Of a stretch of 64,000 nucleotides of DNA, positions 54,811-64,000 are shown one piece after another. This stretch comes from Actinoplanes sichuanensis (GTDB taxonomy: Bacteria > Actinomycetota > Actinomycetes > Mycobacteriales > Micromonosporaceae), in the NCBI RefSeq assembly GCF_033097365.1, contig NZ_AP028461.1, positions 11,125,501 through 11,189,500 of the forward strand, written 5' to 3'. The notes under the pieces are model-generated. The model ran no database searches, was not told the origin of the DNA, and saw only the letters and a program-made list of their open reading frames with translations. A program made the translations under genes and the position numbers. Numbering within the stretch: position 1 is the first letter of the stretch; every line of letters starts with the position of its first letter.

Positions 54811-56553
54811 TTACTGCTTGACGAACATCGAGTTGAGGGTCATGTGGCCGTACGAGTCGCTCAGGTACGTTCCACCGATCTTGGAACCGGTGATCTCGTA
54901 GTTCCCGATGTAGTACTGCGGGATGAGCGGCGCGTACTTCTCCATGATGAGCTTGTCCAGAGCGGCCCAAGCGGGAGCAGCCTCGGCGACCTTCAGACCC
55001 TTGATCCGGTCGATCTCCTTGTTGACCTCGTCCTCGTTGAAGTAGGCGAGGTTCTGGTTGCCCTTGTCACGGATGCTGCGGCCGTCGAGCAGAGCCGGGA
55101 TGACGGTCGAGGCGGACGGCCAGTCGGCGCCCCAGCCACCACGGATCAGGTCGTACTGGTTGCCCTTGGTGCCGACGCTGTCGTAGTAGGTCGCGGGGTC
55201 GAGCGGGGTCAGAACCAGCTCGATACCGGCCTTGGCGTAGACCTCCTTGGTCTTCGCCGCCATCTGCTGACGCACCGGGACGTTCGGGAACGCGTAGGTC
55301 AGCTTGATGGGCTGGCCACCGAGCAGTTCCTTCGCCTTCTCCGGGTTACCGGTCTGGCCACCGTCGTAGGCGTTGAAGTTCTGGTAGCCCGCGATGGTCG
55401 GCGAGATGATGGTCGAGCCGAACTGGTCGACGCCGCCACGGATCTTGATGATCGCGTCACGGTCGACGGCGTAGTTGAGCGCCTGGCGAACCTTCAGGTC
55501 CTTGACCCGGTCGGTGTTGATCCAGGTGTACTCGACGTACTGCGAGGCGCCGGCCTTGACCCGCTCCTTGACCTTCGGGTCGCTGGTGGTCTTGGACAGC
55601 ACCGCGGCGGGCACGTTCGCCCAGATGAACGCGGTCTGGTCCTCGGCGGCGTCGGCGACGATCCGGTTGGCGCCGGTCTCGGCGTCGATACCGAACTCGA
55701 CACGGATGCCGTCCGGGTACGCGTTACGGATCGGGTCGGTCGCCGGGTCCCAGTTGGGGTTGCGAACGAAGTCGATGTACTGGTCGTACGCGTGTTCCTT
55801 GATCATGTACGGACCCGAGGAGACCGGCTTGCGGTCGTAGTCGCCCTTGGTGTCCTTCGCCTTCGGGACCGGCGCCGAGGTGGGCATGGCCACCGCGAAC
55901 GGGGTCTCACACTGGGCCTTCGGGAACGTGAAGGTGATCACGTTGCCCTCGGCCTTGAGGCCGGGAACCTCAACGCCCGCGCTCAGGAACGGACCCTTGT
56001 AGGTGGTGTTGTACTCCACCTTGTCGGTCAGCCACTGCTGGATGTAGGTCGGGCCCACACCCCAGTCGGGGTCGAACGACCGCGAGATGCCGTAGACGAT
56101 GTCGGCGCCGGTGATCGGCGTGCCGTCCTCGAACTTCAGGCCGTCCTTCAGGGTGTACTTCCACACCTTGCAGTCGCCGTTGACGTCCTCACCCGCGTTG
56201 GTGGCGAGGTCGCCGACCAGCTTCAGGTTGCCCTTGCCGTCCTCCTTGTACCCGGTGAGGGTACGGGCGAACTGGGTCGCCATGGACAGCGCGTCAGAGA
56301 CGTAGATCTTCTGGGGGTCGAGGTGCTCGAACTCCGCCGCGTGGAGGAGCTTGACGACGCCACCCTTCGTGGCGCCCTCGACAGCCTTGGCCGGGCCCTG
56401 CGATTCCGCGGGGTCGGTTGCGATAGTGCCGGTCTGCACCACGTTCTGAGTGTTGCCGGTGCCGGGGGTTTCGTTCGTGGTCTCCGAACAACCGCTGGCA
56501 ACAAGGGCAACCGCCAGAACGCCGACGGGCAGCGCTCCGAACTTGCGTCGCAC
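54811..56553 (-). CDS. dppA: Peptide ABC transporter substrate-binding lipoprotein (DppA/OppA-like)
   Basis: 580 residues from GTG at 56553, with AAGGAG 7 nt upstream. A lipoprotein signal with lipobox VASGC (Cys22) follows a hydrophobic core. It is an SBP_bac_5 family protein: FDPDWGVGPTYIQQWL, YMIKEHAYDQYIDFVRN, ALNYAVDRDAIIKI and IIPTYIGNYEI-like end pattern (PQYYIGNYEI). It captures peptides or similar oligomers outside the membrane. It sits between dppC and dppB. Confidence 0.94.
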   Translation of the reverse strand: MRRKFGALPVGVLAVALVASGCSETTNETPGTGNTQNVVQTGTIATDPAESQGPAKAVEGATKGGVVKLLHAAEFEHLDPQKIYVSDALSMATQFARTLTGYKEDGKGNLKLVGDLATNAGEDVNGDCKVWKYTLKDGLKFEDGTPITGADIVYGISRSFDPDWGVGPTYIQQWLTDKVEYNTTYKGPFLSAGVEVPGLKAEGNVITFTFPKAQCETPFAVAMPTSAPVPKAKDTKGDYDRKPVSSGPYMIKEHAYDQYIDFVRNPNWDPATDPIRNAYPDGIRVEFGIDAETGANRIVADAAEDQTAFIWANVPAAVLSKTTSDPKVKERVKAGASQYVEYTWINTDRVKDLKVRQALNYAVDRDAIIKIRGGVDQFGSTIISPTIAGYQNFNAYDGGQTGNPEKAKELLGGQPIKLTYAFPNVPVRQQMAAKTKEVYAKAGIELVLTPLDPATYYDSVGTKGNQYDLIRGGWGADWPSASTVIPALLDGRSIRDKGNQNLAYFNEDEVNKEIDRIKGLKVAEAAPAWAALDKLIMEKYAPLIPQYYIGNYEITGSKIGGTYLSDSYGHMTLNSMFVKQ

Positions 56554-56652
56554 TTAGGTTCTCCTTCTCTCAACCGATACGTGCCTGGGCCACGCGACCC
56601 GCCGCGGCACGAGCGGAAGTACCGTTTTCAGTTGTGTTTCAGTTCCGGCCGG

Positions 56653-57675
56653 TCACTTCGACGACTTGGGATCGAGTGCGTCGCGAAGCGAGTCGCCCAG
56701 CAGGTTGAACGCGAGGACCGCGATGAACACGGTGGTCGCGGGGATCAGGAAGTAGGCCCAGTCCGGGGTGCCCAGCCACTGCCGGCCGTAGTAGACCAGG
56801 CGGCCGAGGTCAGGAGTGGGCTCCACGACACCGATGTTCAGGAACGACAGCGCGGCCTCGGCGGCGATGAAGCCCGGCAGCGCCAGAGAGAAGGAGACCA
56901 GGATCGGCGCCCAGATGTTCGGCAGGAGCTGCTTGAACAGGATGTGCGCGCTGCCGGCGCCGGCAGCGCGGGCGGCCTCCACGTACTCCCGCTCGCGCAG
57001 CGAGAGGATCTGGCCGCGGACCAGACGGGCCGTCGTCATCCAGCCGAAGAGCGCGAACACCCCGATGATCACGGCGATCCGGAACGAGCCCGGGACCTCC
57101 TCGCCCACGTCGTAGGCGGCGGTGTTGATGATCGGGATGATCGCCAGGGCGAAGACCAGGAACGGGAACGCCAGCATGAAGTCGGTGAACCAGGTGAGGC
57201 TCTGGTCGACCCAGCCACCGAAGTAGCCGGAGACGATGCCGAGCACCACGCCCAGCACGATCGAGATGACCGCGGACAGGAAGGCGATGATCAATGACGT
57301 CCGCATGCCGAAGATCAGCTGCATGAACAGGTCACGGCCGATGCCCGCTTCCAGGCCCAGCCAGTGCTCGCCGCTGATGCCGCCCAGGTAGCCGGTCGGC
57401 AGGCCCTGGTAGTTCAGCTTCTCGCTGAAGCCCTCGGTCGCGGTGATCCCGTACATCCGGGAGATCACCGGCGCCAGCAGGGCGACCAGGATGAAGAACA
57501 GGACGGTGATGAAGCTGGCGAACGCGGTCCGGTCACGCTTGAGACGGATCCACGCGAGCTGGCCCGGTGAACGGCCGACGAATGCCTTCGCAGCCGTGTC
57601 GGGCTGGAGAACCGCTACCGCCGTGTCCTCGGTGCCTGGTGAGCGTGAGTCGGCGGTGGCCGGGGTGTTGCTCAT
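56653..57675 (-). CDS. dppC: Peptide ABC transporter permease (DppC-like)
   Basis: 340 residues; ATG at 57675 with GGAG 9 nt upstream. A cytoplasmic N terminus with SPGQLAWIRLKRDRTAFASF, the OppC N-terminal signature, precedes six helices; the EAA loop is VRGQILSLREREYVEAARAAGAG. The first gene of the operon, so order is dppC-dppA-dppB-dppD-dppF. Confidence 0.94.
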   Translation of the reverse strand: MSNTPATADSRSPGTEDTAVAVLQPDTAAKAFVGRSPGQLAWIRLKRDRTAFASFITVLFFILVALLAPVISRMYGITATEGFSEKLNYQGLPTGYLGGISGEHWLGLEAGIGRDLFMQLIFGMRTSLIIAFLSAVISIVLGVVLGIVSGYFGGWVDQSLTWFTDFMLAFPFLVFALAIIPIINTAAYDVGEEVPGSFRIAVIIGVFALFGWMTTARLVRGQILSLREREYVEAARAAGAGSAHILFKQLLPNIWAPILVSFSLALPGFIAAEAALSFLNIGVVEPTPDLGRLVYYGRQWLGTPDWAYFLIPATTVFIAVLAFNLLGDSLRDALDPKSSK

Positions 57676-58301
57676 GATGCGGTGTCTCCTCGTAGCGGAC
57701 TTGATCGCGAAACGAACCTGTCACTCGCGGTGGCGAGGCGGGTCCTGCCCGGTCCCGGGCGGGTCGACTCGGCCCGTCGTCGTGACGGCGGGCGCTCGAT
57801 GCGCTTCAGGATCGTCAGCATGCGGCCGGGGTCGATAGTTGGTTGTACCACGCACCAATCCCTCCCCCGTGAACGCGCCCCACTGGCGCTATGTGAGCGG
57901 TATTCGTCTGCCGCGGTTCAGAAATTTATCCGAGATCCGCAGGCCGAGAAATGTGTTGACGCATCGATCCGGTAACGGAACGGGTTCGTTGTCATAAGGC
58001 CTGGGTCATATCGTGTGCCGAGTGCTTGGGTCATAAGAACCCATTTTGGGGGTAAAAACGCCATCTTCCATGCGGCGAAACGACCGGAGGGCAGAGAATG
58101 TCGGGTTTACCGCGCTTATGCGTTCTTGCAGTTGCGGAGAGTTACCGTCCCTGGTGAGGGTCGCGTGCTGCCTCACTGTTTCCCTGCGGTTTCCGATTTC
58201 GAACGTCCATCGGCGCGAGCCGATGAACGTTCCGTAGTCGTGGCGAGCAACAAGATCGCGCATTTATCGGTGCCCGATTACGGTCGGCGCATTGGGGACG
58301 A
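57676..58301. other. Long AT-richer intergenic region with GTCATA repeats
   Basis: 626 bp with no supported gene; open frames on both strands lack family motifs and normal codon bias. It contains the promoter for dppC. Three GTCATA words lie at 57991, 58005 and 58030, the last two in GGGTCATA context. The dppC-proximal half and the middle part (57900-58060) are visibly AT-richer than flanking genes. A regulator site or small RNA is possible. Confidence 0.6.
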
Positions 58302-59207
58302 TCAGTGGTTCGGAGCCAGACCCGCGAGAACTTCCGCACCGAGTTCCGCGGCCGCCCTAGGGTCGGCGTCGATCCCGCCGATACGCGGATCCCAGTTGGG
58401 TTCGTAGAACAGTTCGGTCGCGCCCGCCTCAGCGTACCTCTCGGCGCCCGCGCGGATCTGCGCCCAGTCCCCGGAGAGCGGGATCGCCTCATCCCGCCGC
58501 CCGGCCTGAACGACACCCCGGACCACGATACGCAGCGAGTCCGGATCGCGCCCGGCAGCCTCGGCCGACTCGCGGACGATCCGGACACCACGGGCGATCT
58601 CCGGCAGGGTGGTGCGGCTGCTGCTCACCCAGCCCGCCGCGATCCGCCCGGCCCGCCGCAACGCCACGTCCGCGGTGCCGCCGAGCAGCACCGGAGGGCC
58701 GCCCGCACGCCCCGGCGCGGGCCGCATCCGGCTCGGCGGCACCCGGTAGAAACGGCCGGCGAACTCCGTCTCCTCCGCGCTGAACAGGGCCTTCAGAACT
58801 TCCAGGTACTCCTCGGTGCGCGGCCCGCGCGGCTTCGGATCGGACCCGGTCGCCTCGAACTCGATCTCCGACCAGCCGGTGCCCAGCCCCAGATCGAACC
58901 GGCCACCGGACAGCCGGTCCAGTGAACCGGCCTGCTTGGCCAGATACGCGGGTGACACATACGGCAGATTGATCACCGAAACCCCGAGCCGGATCCGCGA
59001 CGTGGCGGCCGCGGCCCAGGTCAGGGCCACGATCGGATCCAGCACGCTGTGATAGACCGGCGCGAGATCCTGATCCCGCCCGACGAGCAGTCGCTGAAAC
59101 GCCCAGAGCCCGTGATAGCCCGACTCCTCGGCCTGCCGGGCGATCGTGCTCAAGGTCTCCGGTTCCGCCCAGGCGCCGGACACCGGACATCCGAAACTGA
59201 TCAGCAT
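58302..59207 (-). CDS. LLM-class F420-dependent oxidoreductase
   Basis: 301 residues from ATG at 59207; the open frame to 59834 overlaps the next gene's antisense strand and is rejected. A luciferase-like TIM barrel: MLISFGCPVSGAWAEPETL, SRIRLGVSVINLPYVSPAYLAKQAGSLDRLSGGRFDLGLGTGW (the strongest family signature), then RPAPGRAGGPPVLLGGTAD and a C-terminal AEAGATELFYEP. Actinobacterial members use coenzyme F420 or FMN. The substrate is unknown. It is separated from the GGDEF-EAL gene by 322 bp and faces the same direction. Confidence 0.88.
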   Translation of the reverse strand: MLISFGCPVSGAWAEPETLSTIARQAEESGYHGLWAFQRLLVGRDQDLAPVYHSVLDPIVALTWAAAATSRIRLGVSVINLPYVSPAYLAKQAGSLDRLSGGRFDLGLGTGWSEIEFEATGSDPKPRGPRTEEYLEVLKALFSAEETEFAGRFYRVPPSRMRPAPGRAGGPPVLLGGTADVALRRAGRIAAGWVSSSRTTLPEIARGVRIVRESAEAAGRDPDSLRIVVRGVVQAGRRDEAIPLSGDWAQIRAGAERYAEAGATELFYEPNWDPRIGGIDADPRAAAELGAEVLAGLAPNH

Positions 59208-59529
59208 GAAAAGCAACCTAACCGCCGCGCCGCCGACCCGTCCGCCGCCCACCACATATTCGACCCGTCGCGCTCCCGGCCCCGAGGCGGTACTAGCCAC
59301 AAGGAGGCGCTGCCCTGCCACGCGACGAGGGCGCGGGGCACGGCCGCCAAGGCGACTCTCGGGCGGAGGTGCAGATCTTCCGCAACAGCGGCCGGATTGA
59401 GTGCCGGCGACGGTTCCACTACTTTGCGTGACGGACCGCTTCAGCCCGGTGGCCGCGTGTCGGCCCGGACGGGCCGCCTGGCTCGCGTGGCTCGGCGGTG
59501 CTCTCGGTAGCCGTACCGAATATGTGTTT
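59208..59529. other. Intergenic region, no supported gene
   Basis: Holds the promoter and leader of the LLM oxidoreductase gene and the 3' flank of the GGDEF-EAL gene. A 72-codon minus-strand frame (59201-59419) overlaps the LLM start and has no known motif, so I do not call it. An AAGGAGG at 59301 is not followed by a start codon at usable distance. Confidence 0.5.
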
Positions 59530-62277
59530 TCAGACGTTTGCGCCCTCGAGGAAGAGGCGGCCGGCCTCGTCGGCCGGGACCGGGCGGGAGAAGTAGTAAC
59601 CCTGTGCGAAGCCACAACCCATCTCGCGCAAGGCTGCGAGCTGGCCGAACTCCTCGATCCCCTCGGCCACCGTCGCCATGCCGAGGCTCTTGCCGAGCCG
59701 GACGATGGTGTCGGTGAGCGCGGTGTCGTCGGCGATGACGCCGAGGCGTTCGACGAACGAACGGTCGATCTTGAGTGTGTCGACCGGGAAGCGGCGCAGG
59801 TAGGCGAGCGACGAATAGCCGGTGCCGAAGTCATCGATGGCCAGGGTCAGGCCCAGTGCCTTGAGGCGCAGGAGCTGTTCCAGGTTGGCCTCGGTGTCGG
59901 TCATCAGGACGCTCTCAGTCATCTCCAGGCACAGGCGGTCGGCGGGCATGCCGGTGTCGGTGAGCACCTGGGTGACCATTTCGGACAGGTCGGCCCGGTC
60001 GAACTGCCGGACCGAGACGTTCACCGACATCTTCGGGGGCGGGCCGTCGCCGGCCGCCGCCCATGCGACGGCCTGGCGGCAGGCCTCGTGCAGGACCCAG
60101 CGGCCGAGCGGCACGATCATGCCGGTGGCCTCGGCGATCGGGATGAAGTCGAGCGGGTTGATCATGCCGCGGGTCGGGTGCGGCCAGCGGACCAGAGCCT
60201 CGAAGCCGATCACCTGGCTGGTGGCCAGGTCCACGGTGGGCTGGTAGTGCAGGCGCAGGTCGCCGTTCTCCAGGGCGGCCCGGAGGTCGGATTCGAGTTC
60301 CAGGCGGTCGGCCAGGCCCTCGCGCATCCGTGGGTGGTAGCTGGAGAAGACGCCGCCGCCGGTCGCCTTGGCGTGGTGCATGGCCAGGTCGGCGTTGCGC
60401 ATCAGCTGCTCGGCCCGATCGCCCGGATTGTCCTCCGGACCGGTGACGGCGGCCGACGACGCGGCGGCGGAGGTGCCGGCCAGGCCGATGCTCGCGCGGA
60501 CGTGGATCTGGCGCTCGCCGAACATCACCGGGGCGTCTAGGTCGTCGAGGATCCGGCGGGCCACCGGCTCGGCGCCGGCCTCGTCCTCGCCCAGCAGCAG
60601 TACGCCGAACTCGTCGGCGCCGAAGCGGGCTACCAGGTCACCGTCCCGGACACAGCCGCGCAACCGGTCGGCGACCTGCACCAGCAGCTGATCGCCGGCC
60701 AGGTGGCCGAGGCTGTCGTTGATGCGCTTGAAGCCGTCCAGGTCGAGGTGCAGCACGGTCACCGCGCCGCCGCCACGCATCGCGGTCGCGGCCCGTTCCC
60801 GGAACAGCGCGCGGTTGGCCAGCTGGGTGAGCGAGTCGTGGTACGCCTCGTGCATGAGCTGTTCCTGCAGCTCCATACGCTCACTGATGTCCCGGGTGTT
60901 GAGCACGAAGCCGGCCACGTGCGGGTCGTCCACCAGGTTCGTGATGATCACCTCGGACGGGCGCTTGCCGCCGTCCCGATGGGTGTGCACGACCTCGAGC
61001 GTCACATCGGCGAACGGGCGCGCGGCGACCTGTCGCATCGCCTGGGCCAGCCGCAACGCCACCTCGTCGTCGACCAGGTCGGTGTACCGGCGGCCGACGA
61101 ACGCCTCCGCCGGGTAGCCGAAGACCCGGCGCATCGACTCGCTCTGATAGCGGATCAGGCCGTCCGTGTCGATCACGGTGACCACGTCCGAGCTGTGCCG
61201 GATCAGCGCCTCGAACCACTGCTCCCGGGCGTGCAACGCGGCGGTGCGCTCGGCGACCCGGCTCTCCAGGGTGCGGGTGAGAGCCCGGTTCTCCAGTTGG
61301 GTGAGGAGCTGCCGGCCCACGATCAGCAGGATCAGGAACGACCGGGTCCAGGCGACGAACGGGTGGCTGGTGCCGGTCTGGAGGTGGAACATGACGCTGG
61401 ACGCGAGCGCGGCGAGAACGGCGAGGTAGGGCACCAGGATCGCGGTGCTCCAGACGCCCGGCGGCAGGTCGAGCGGCTTGGCGTCGCCGTCGCGGGGGCG
61501 GACCGCGCCCATCAGGATCAGCGCGTACCCGGCCAGCGACGGCAGATGCACGAGCGGGGCCGAGCTGAAGTCGCCGACCAGTTCGAAGAAGACGTGCCCG
61601 ATGTCGGTGATCGCGAAGGCGACCATCCCGGTGCCGAAGAAGGCCAGATCGGATCCGCATCCGTGGCGGCGGCGCTGCGGCGGCAGCATGTAGGCCAGGA
61701 TCGTGGCGATCACGATGTCGGTCAGCGGGAAGACGAGCGTGAAGTAGAAGTCCAGCCCTCGGGCGCCGCTCTCCATCCGCGCGTCCACCACGAAGACCCA
61801 CGCCACGATGACCAGCGACGACGCGATCAACAGGCCGTCGAGCACACTGCGGAGCCGGTTCACCAAGGGCTGGGAGGCGCTCGGCAGGGTCAGCACACCG
61901 GCCGGGATCAGCACCACCAACCCGACCAGGCCGATGCTGCTGAGCAGCGGGAACAGGCTCGCGGTGACACCGGGGACCGGCCACTGGGTGAACCAGCCGA
62001 ACTGGCCCAGGCCCCAGGCGAACACGCCGGCGGCGAGCAGCGCCCAGCCCCAGCGGGCCCGTCCGGTGAAGCCACGGGACCGCCACAGGCAGCCGGCCGC
62101 GGCGGCCGAGGACATCCCGAGCAGGCCCCAGGCGGCCACCCCACGGGTCGCGTCCGGTCCGCCCACGCCCGCGGTGACCAGCGCGATCAGGACAGCGAGG
62201 ACAGCGCCGGCGGCGACGCTGAGACGTGCCCAGCGGCGCGTCGCGCGCGAGCCGGGGACTGTCGTATCGACTGCCAT
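59530..62277 (-). CDS. Membrane-bound GGDEF-EAL cyclic di-GMP signalling protein with PAS domain
   Basis: 915 residues; AAAGGGG lies about 8 nt before the ATG. About eight to nine hydrophobic helices (residues 15-330) form a MASE-like sensor. A short coiled helix leads to a PAS domain (about 350-475, HSSDVVTVIDTDGLIRYQSE). The GGDEF domain (about 480-630) has DLDGFKRINDSLGH, an RDGD inhibitory-site motif and the site GADEF, a variant of GGDEF. The EAL domain (about 660-905) has EALVRW, DDFGTGYSSLAYL and KIDRSFV, complete for phosphodiesterase chemistry. I expect phosphodiesterase activity; the cyclase part may be weak or regulatory. Confidence 0.93.
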   Translation of the reverse strand: MAVDTTVPGSRATRRWARLSVAAGAVLAVLIALVTAGVGGPDATRGVAAWGLLGMSSAAAAGCLWRSRGFTGRARWGWALLAAGVFAWGLGQFGWFTQWPVPGVTASLFPLLSSIGLVGLVVLIPAGVLTLPSASQPLVNRLRSVLDGLLIASSLVIVAWVFVVDARMESGARGLDFYFTLVFPLTDIVIATILAYMLPPQRRRHGCGSDLAFFGTGMVAFAITDIGHVFFELVGDFSSAPLVHLPSLAGYALILMGAVRPRDGDAKPLDLPPGVWSTAILVPYLAVLAALASSVMFHLQTGTSHPFVAWTRSFLILLIVGRQLLTQLENRALTRTLESRVAERTAALHAREQWFEALIRHSSDVVTVIDTDGLIRYQSESMRRVFGYPAEAFVGRRYTDLVDDEVALRLAQAMRQVAARPFADVTLEVVHTHRDGGKRPSEVIITNLVDDPHVAGFVLNTRDISERMELQEQLMHEAYHDSLTQLANRALFRERAATAMRGGGAVTVLHLDLDGFKRINDSLGHLAGDQLLVQVADRLRGCVRDGDLVARFGADEFGVLLLGEDEAGAEPVARRILDDLDAPVMFGERQIHVRASIGLAGTSAAASSAAVTGPEDNPGDRAEQLMRNADLAMHHAKATGGGVFSSYHPRMREGLADRLELESDLRAALENGDLRLHYQPTVDLATSQVIGFEALVRWPHPTRGMINPLDFIPIAEATGMIVPLGRWVLHEACRQAVAWAAAGDGPPPKMSVNVSVRQFDRADLSEMVTQVLTDTGMPADRLCLEMTESVLMTDTEANLEQLLRLKALGLTLAIDDFGTGYSSLAYLRRFPVDTLKIDRSFVERLGVIADDTALTDTIVRLGKSLGMATVAEGIEEFGQLAALREMGCGFAQGYYFSRPVPADEAGRLFLEGANV

Positions 62278-62369
62278 CCGCTCGCCCCTTTCCGGTACGT
62301 CACCTCGGCCGAGGTGTGAGTATCCGGGTCATCGGGCCGGCACGGGCGGTCCTGAGAAGATCCTGACGA

Positions 62370-63026
62370 TCAGTTACCGACCAGCCCGTCCTCGTAGGCG
62401 ACGATCACCAGCTGCACCCGGTCCCGGACGCCCAACTTGGTGATCGCCCGCGTGACGTGGGTCTTCGCGGTCAGCGGGCTGATCACCAGAGTGGCGGCGA
62501 TCTCATCGTTGGACAGGCCGGTGGCGACCAGCCGGACCACCTCCCGTTCACGATCGGTGAGCACCGACAGGCGTTCCCCGGACGGACGGCCGGCCGCCGG
62601 GACCGGGCGGTGCGCGAACTGGCCGACGACACGGCGGGTGACGCTGGGGGAGAGCAGGGCGTCACCGCCGGCCACCACCCGGACCGCGGCCCGTAGCCCG
62701 TCCGGGTCGATCTCCTTGGTCAGGAAGCCGCTGGCACCGGCGGCCAGGGCGGCGAAGACGTACTCGTCGGTCTCGAAGGTGGTCAGGATGATGATCCGGG
62801 CCGGCTGGGCGGCCAGAATCTTCCGGGTCGCGGTGATGCCGTCCATGCCGGGCATCCGGATGTCCATCAGGATCACGTCCGGGCGCAGCTCCCGGGCCGC
62901 GCGCACCGCCTCGTCGCCGGTGGCCGCCTCACCCACCACCGAGAGGTCCCGGCCGCGCCGTAGCAGGCTCCGGAAACCGGCCCGGACCAGGTGCTGGTCG
63001 TCGGCGAGGAGAACGGTGATGGTCAT
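62370..63026 (-). CDS. NarL/FixJ-family response regulator
   Basis: 218 residues from ATG at 63026, of normal size. The receiver has ITVLLADDQHLVRAGFRSLL, phosphoacceptor Asp in PDVILMDIRMPGMDG, and Lys in GFLTKEIDPDG. The LuxR-type HTH ends the protein: LTDREREVVRLVATGLSNDEIAATLVIS, then TAKTHVTRAITKLG. It is paired with the kinase gene 4 nt upstream. Unlike the 46515-47318 regulator, it has no receiver insertion. Confidence 0.93.
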   Translation of the reverse strand: MTITVLLADDQHLVRAGFRSLLRRGRDLSVVGEAATGDEAVRAARELRPDVILMDIRMPGMDGITATRKILAAQPARIIILTTFETDEYVFAALAAGASGFLTKEIDPDGLRAAVRVVAGGDALLSPSVTRRVVGQFAHRPVPAAGRPSGERLSVLTDREREVVRLVATGLSNDEIAATLVISPLTAKTHVTRAITKLGVRDRVQLVIVAYEDGLVGN

Positions 63027-63030
63027 CTGG

Positions 63031-64000
63031 TCACTCCGTGATCGGGAGACTGGCCCGTACCGTGAAACCGGTCTTGTCCGGGCCCGCGGTGAGAGCGCCG
63101 CCGAGCGCCGCCACCCGTTCCCGCATTCCGGCGATGCCGTGGCCGTCGGTGGTCCCGGCACCGCCCGTCCCGTCGTCGCGGACGTCGACCAGGACACTGT
63201 CCGGCGCATACCTGATCGTCACGGTGACCCGGCCGGCTCCGGCGTGCCGGACCGTGTTGGTCAGCGACTCCTGCACCACTCGATAGACCGCGGCGGCGAC
63301 CGGGGCGGGCACCGGCACCGGATCGCCGAACTCGTTGAACGACACCTCCAGGCCGGCCGCCCGGACCTGGGCGAACAGCCGGTCGAGACCGTCGAGGGCC
63401 GGAAGCTCACCCTCACGCAGCACACCGACCAGCGCTTTCAGATCGGTCATGGCGCGGCCGCGGACCTCCTGGGCCAGTCGCAGCGATGCCCTGGCCTCCT
63501 CCGGCTCGGAGTCGAAGGCGTCCAACGCCACGTTCAGATGCACGCCGACGACGGCGAGCGTGTGCGAGACCACGTCGTGCAGGTCGCGGGCGATCGCCAC
63601 CCGCTCCTCGGCCCGGCGGGTCCGCGACTCGACGTCGAACCGGTGGGCGATCTCGGCCCGCCAGCGCAGCGTGTTCCGGTACGCGGTGGCGCCGGCCAGG
63701 ACGGCGGCCACCCACAGGGCCTCCCCGCCGAGATGGGACAGCACCCAGCCCTCGGGGTGCGGATCGACGACGGTGTCCCAGTTCGCGCCGTAGGCGAGCA
63801 TCAGTGTCGAGGCGGCCACCGCGATCCGGAGCCGGCCGGCCAGCACGAGCGCCACCAGGGCGCCGGTGGCGGGCCACACCCAGCCGGCCTCGACCAGATG
63901 GGCGGCCCGCCAGCCGCTCACCGTGCCGAGGATCAGGATCAGCATGGTGAGCGGCCACCGCGGAACCGCCAGGGTCATCGCGGCCAGGGCGATCGCGAGT
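63031..64000 (-). CDS. NarL-type sensor histidine kinase (5' end outside window)
   Basis: At least 315 residues are visible; the frame is open to the window edge (codons LAIALAAM precede a possible ATG at 63978), so the true start may lie outside. About four N-terminal helices, then a HisKA_3 domain with ERVAIARDLHDVVSHTLAVVGVH (phosphorylated His in DLHD) and the HATPase signatures RVVQESLTNTVRHAG and GHGIAGMRERVAALGG. Stop is 4 nt before the regulator start. It is a paralogue of the kinase at 47315-48385. Confidence 0.92.
   Translation of the reverse strand, partial: LAIALAAMTLAVPRWPLTMLILILGTVSGWRAAHLVEAGWVWPATGALVALVLAGRLRIAVAASTLMLAYGANWDTVVDPHPEGWVLSHLGGEALWVAAVLAGATAYRNTLRWRAEIAHRFDVESRTRRAEERVAIARDLHDVVSHTLAVVGVHLNVALDAFDSEPEEARASLRLAQEVRGRAMTDLKALVGVLREGELPALDGLDRLFAQVRAAGLEVSFNEFGDPVPVPAPVAAAVYRVVQESLTNTVRHAGAGRVTVTIRYAPDSVLVDVRDDGTGGAGTTDGHGIAGMRERVAALGGALTAGPDKTGFTVRASLPITE

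Noticed and set aside
58006..58407. Genes in the dppC-LLM intergenic region
   Set aside because: Frames on both strands lack family motifs and overlap each other or the LLM gene.
59201..59419. 72-codon minus-strand gene upstream of the LLM gene
   Set aside because: Overlaps the LLM start, no known motif and no matching SD.

Overview
The window is a 64-kb stretch of very GC-rich chromosome with strong third-position G/C bias, frequent GTG/TTG starts and many 4-nt ATGA overlaps. Gene content fits an actinobacterium, most likely a Micromonosporaceae such as Actinoplanes: a SigE-family ECF sigma factor, F420-type luciferase-like oxidoreductase, an nSTAND/WD40 protein, the aerobic Cob pathway, DmdR/IdeR-type iron control and a pair of TTA codons. 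The family assignment is inference. No rRNA, tRNA, IS element, CRISPR array or replication origin was found.

Layout. 1-3783: an operon of pseudopilins in which one member, and the truncated gene at the window edge, carry ricin-type lectin tails. 3790-9345: ECF sigma factor with a membrane partner, TauE-type permease, glycogen phosphorylase, phosphopantetheinyl transferase. 9353-13888: giant nSTAND-WD40 protein and a divergent 57-residue Cys protein. 13967-22783: GT39 membrane glycosyltransferase, MFS exporter, iron-regulated siderophore-interacting protein, Asn/Gly-rich surface protein, GDPD, and a large FAD/GcvT oxidoreductase. 23045-34714: an exopolysaccharide or glycoconjugate cluster (secreted L-type lectin, GT2, three GT4, GT-C-like membrane protein, accessory membrane protein, flippase, secreted GH5-like hydrolase), with most core genes overlapping.

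34894-46518: aerobic cobalamin genes. cobG-cobH-cobIJ run leftward and cobN rightward behind a cobalamin riboswitch; cobF lies beyond a two-gene, less GC-biased cassette (LOTUS/UPF0158-like protein plus an unknown) that separates it from cobN. 46515-50475: a NarL-type two-component pair, a small membrane protein, a purine-biased repeat region and dinB with a LexA-like box. 50574-57675: Hsp20, a CBM6-like anchored protein and a five-gene dpp-type peptide ABC transporter. 58302-end: LLM oxidoreductase, a membrane GGDEF-EAL protein, and a second two-component pair running off the edge.

The most unusual signals are (1) short tandem-repeat expansions, in frame in CobIJ, CobG and a response regulator receiver domain, plus a 14-copy 19-bp array between cobH and cobIJ; (2) the LOTUS/UPF0158 cassette inserted in the cob locus; (3) lectin-tailed pseudopilins with flanking paralogues; and (4) the lectin-glycosyltransferase-flippase-hydrolase cluster. 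All functions are read from sequence alone; no database search was run.
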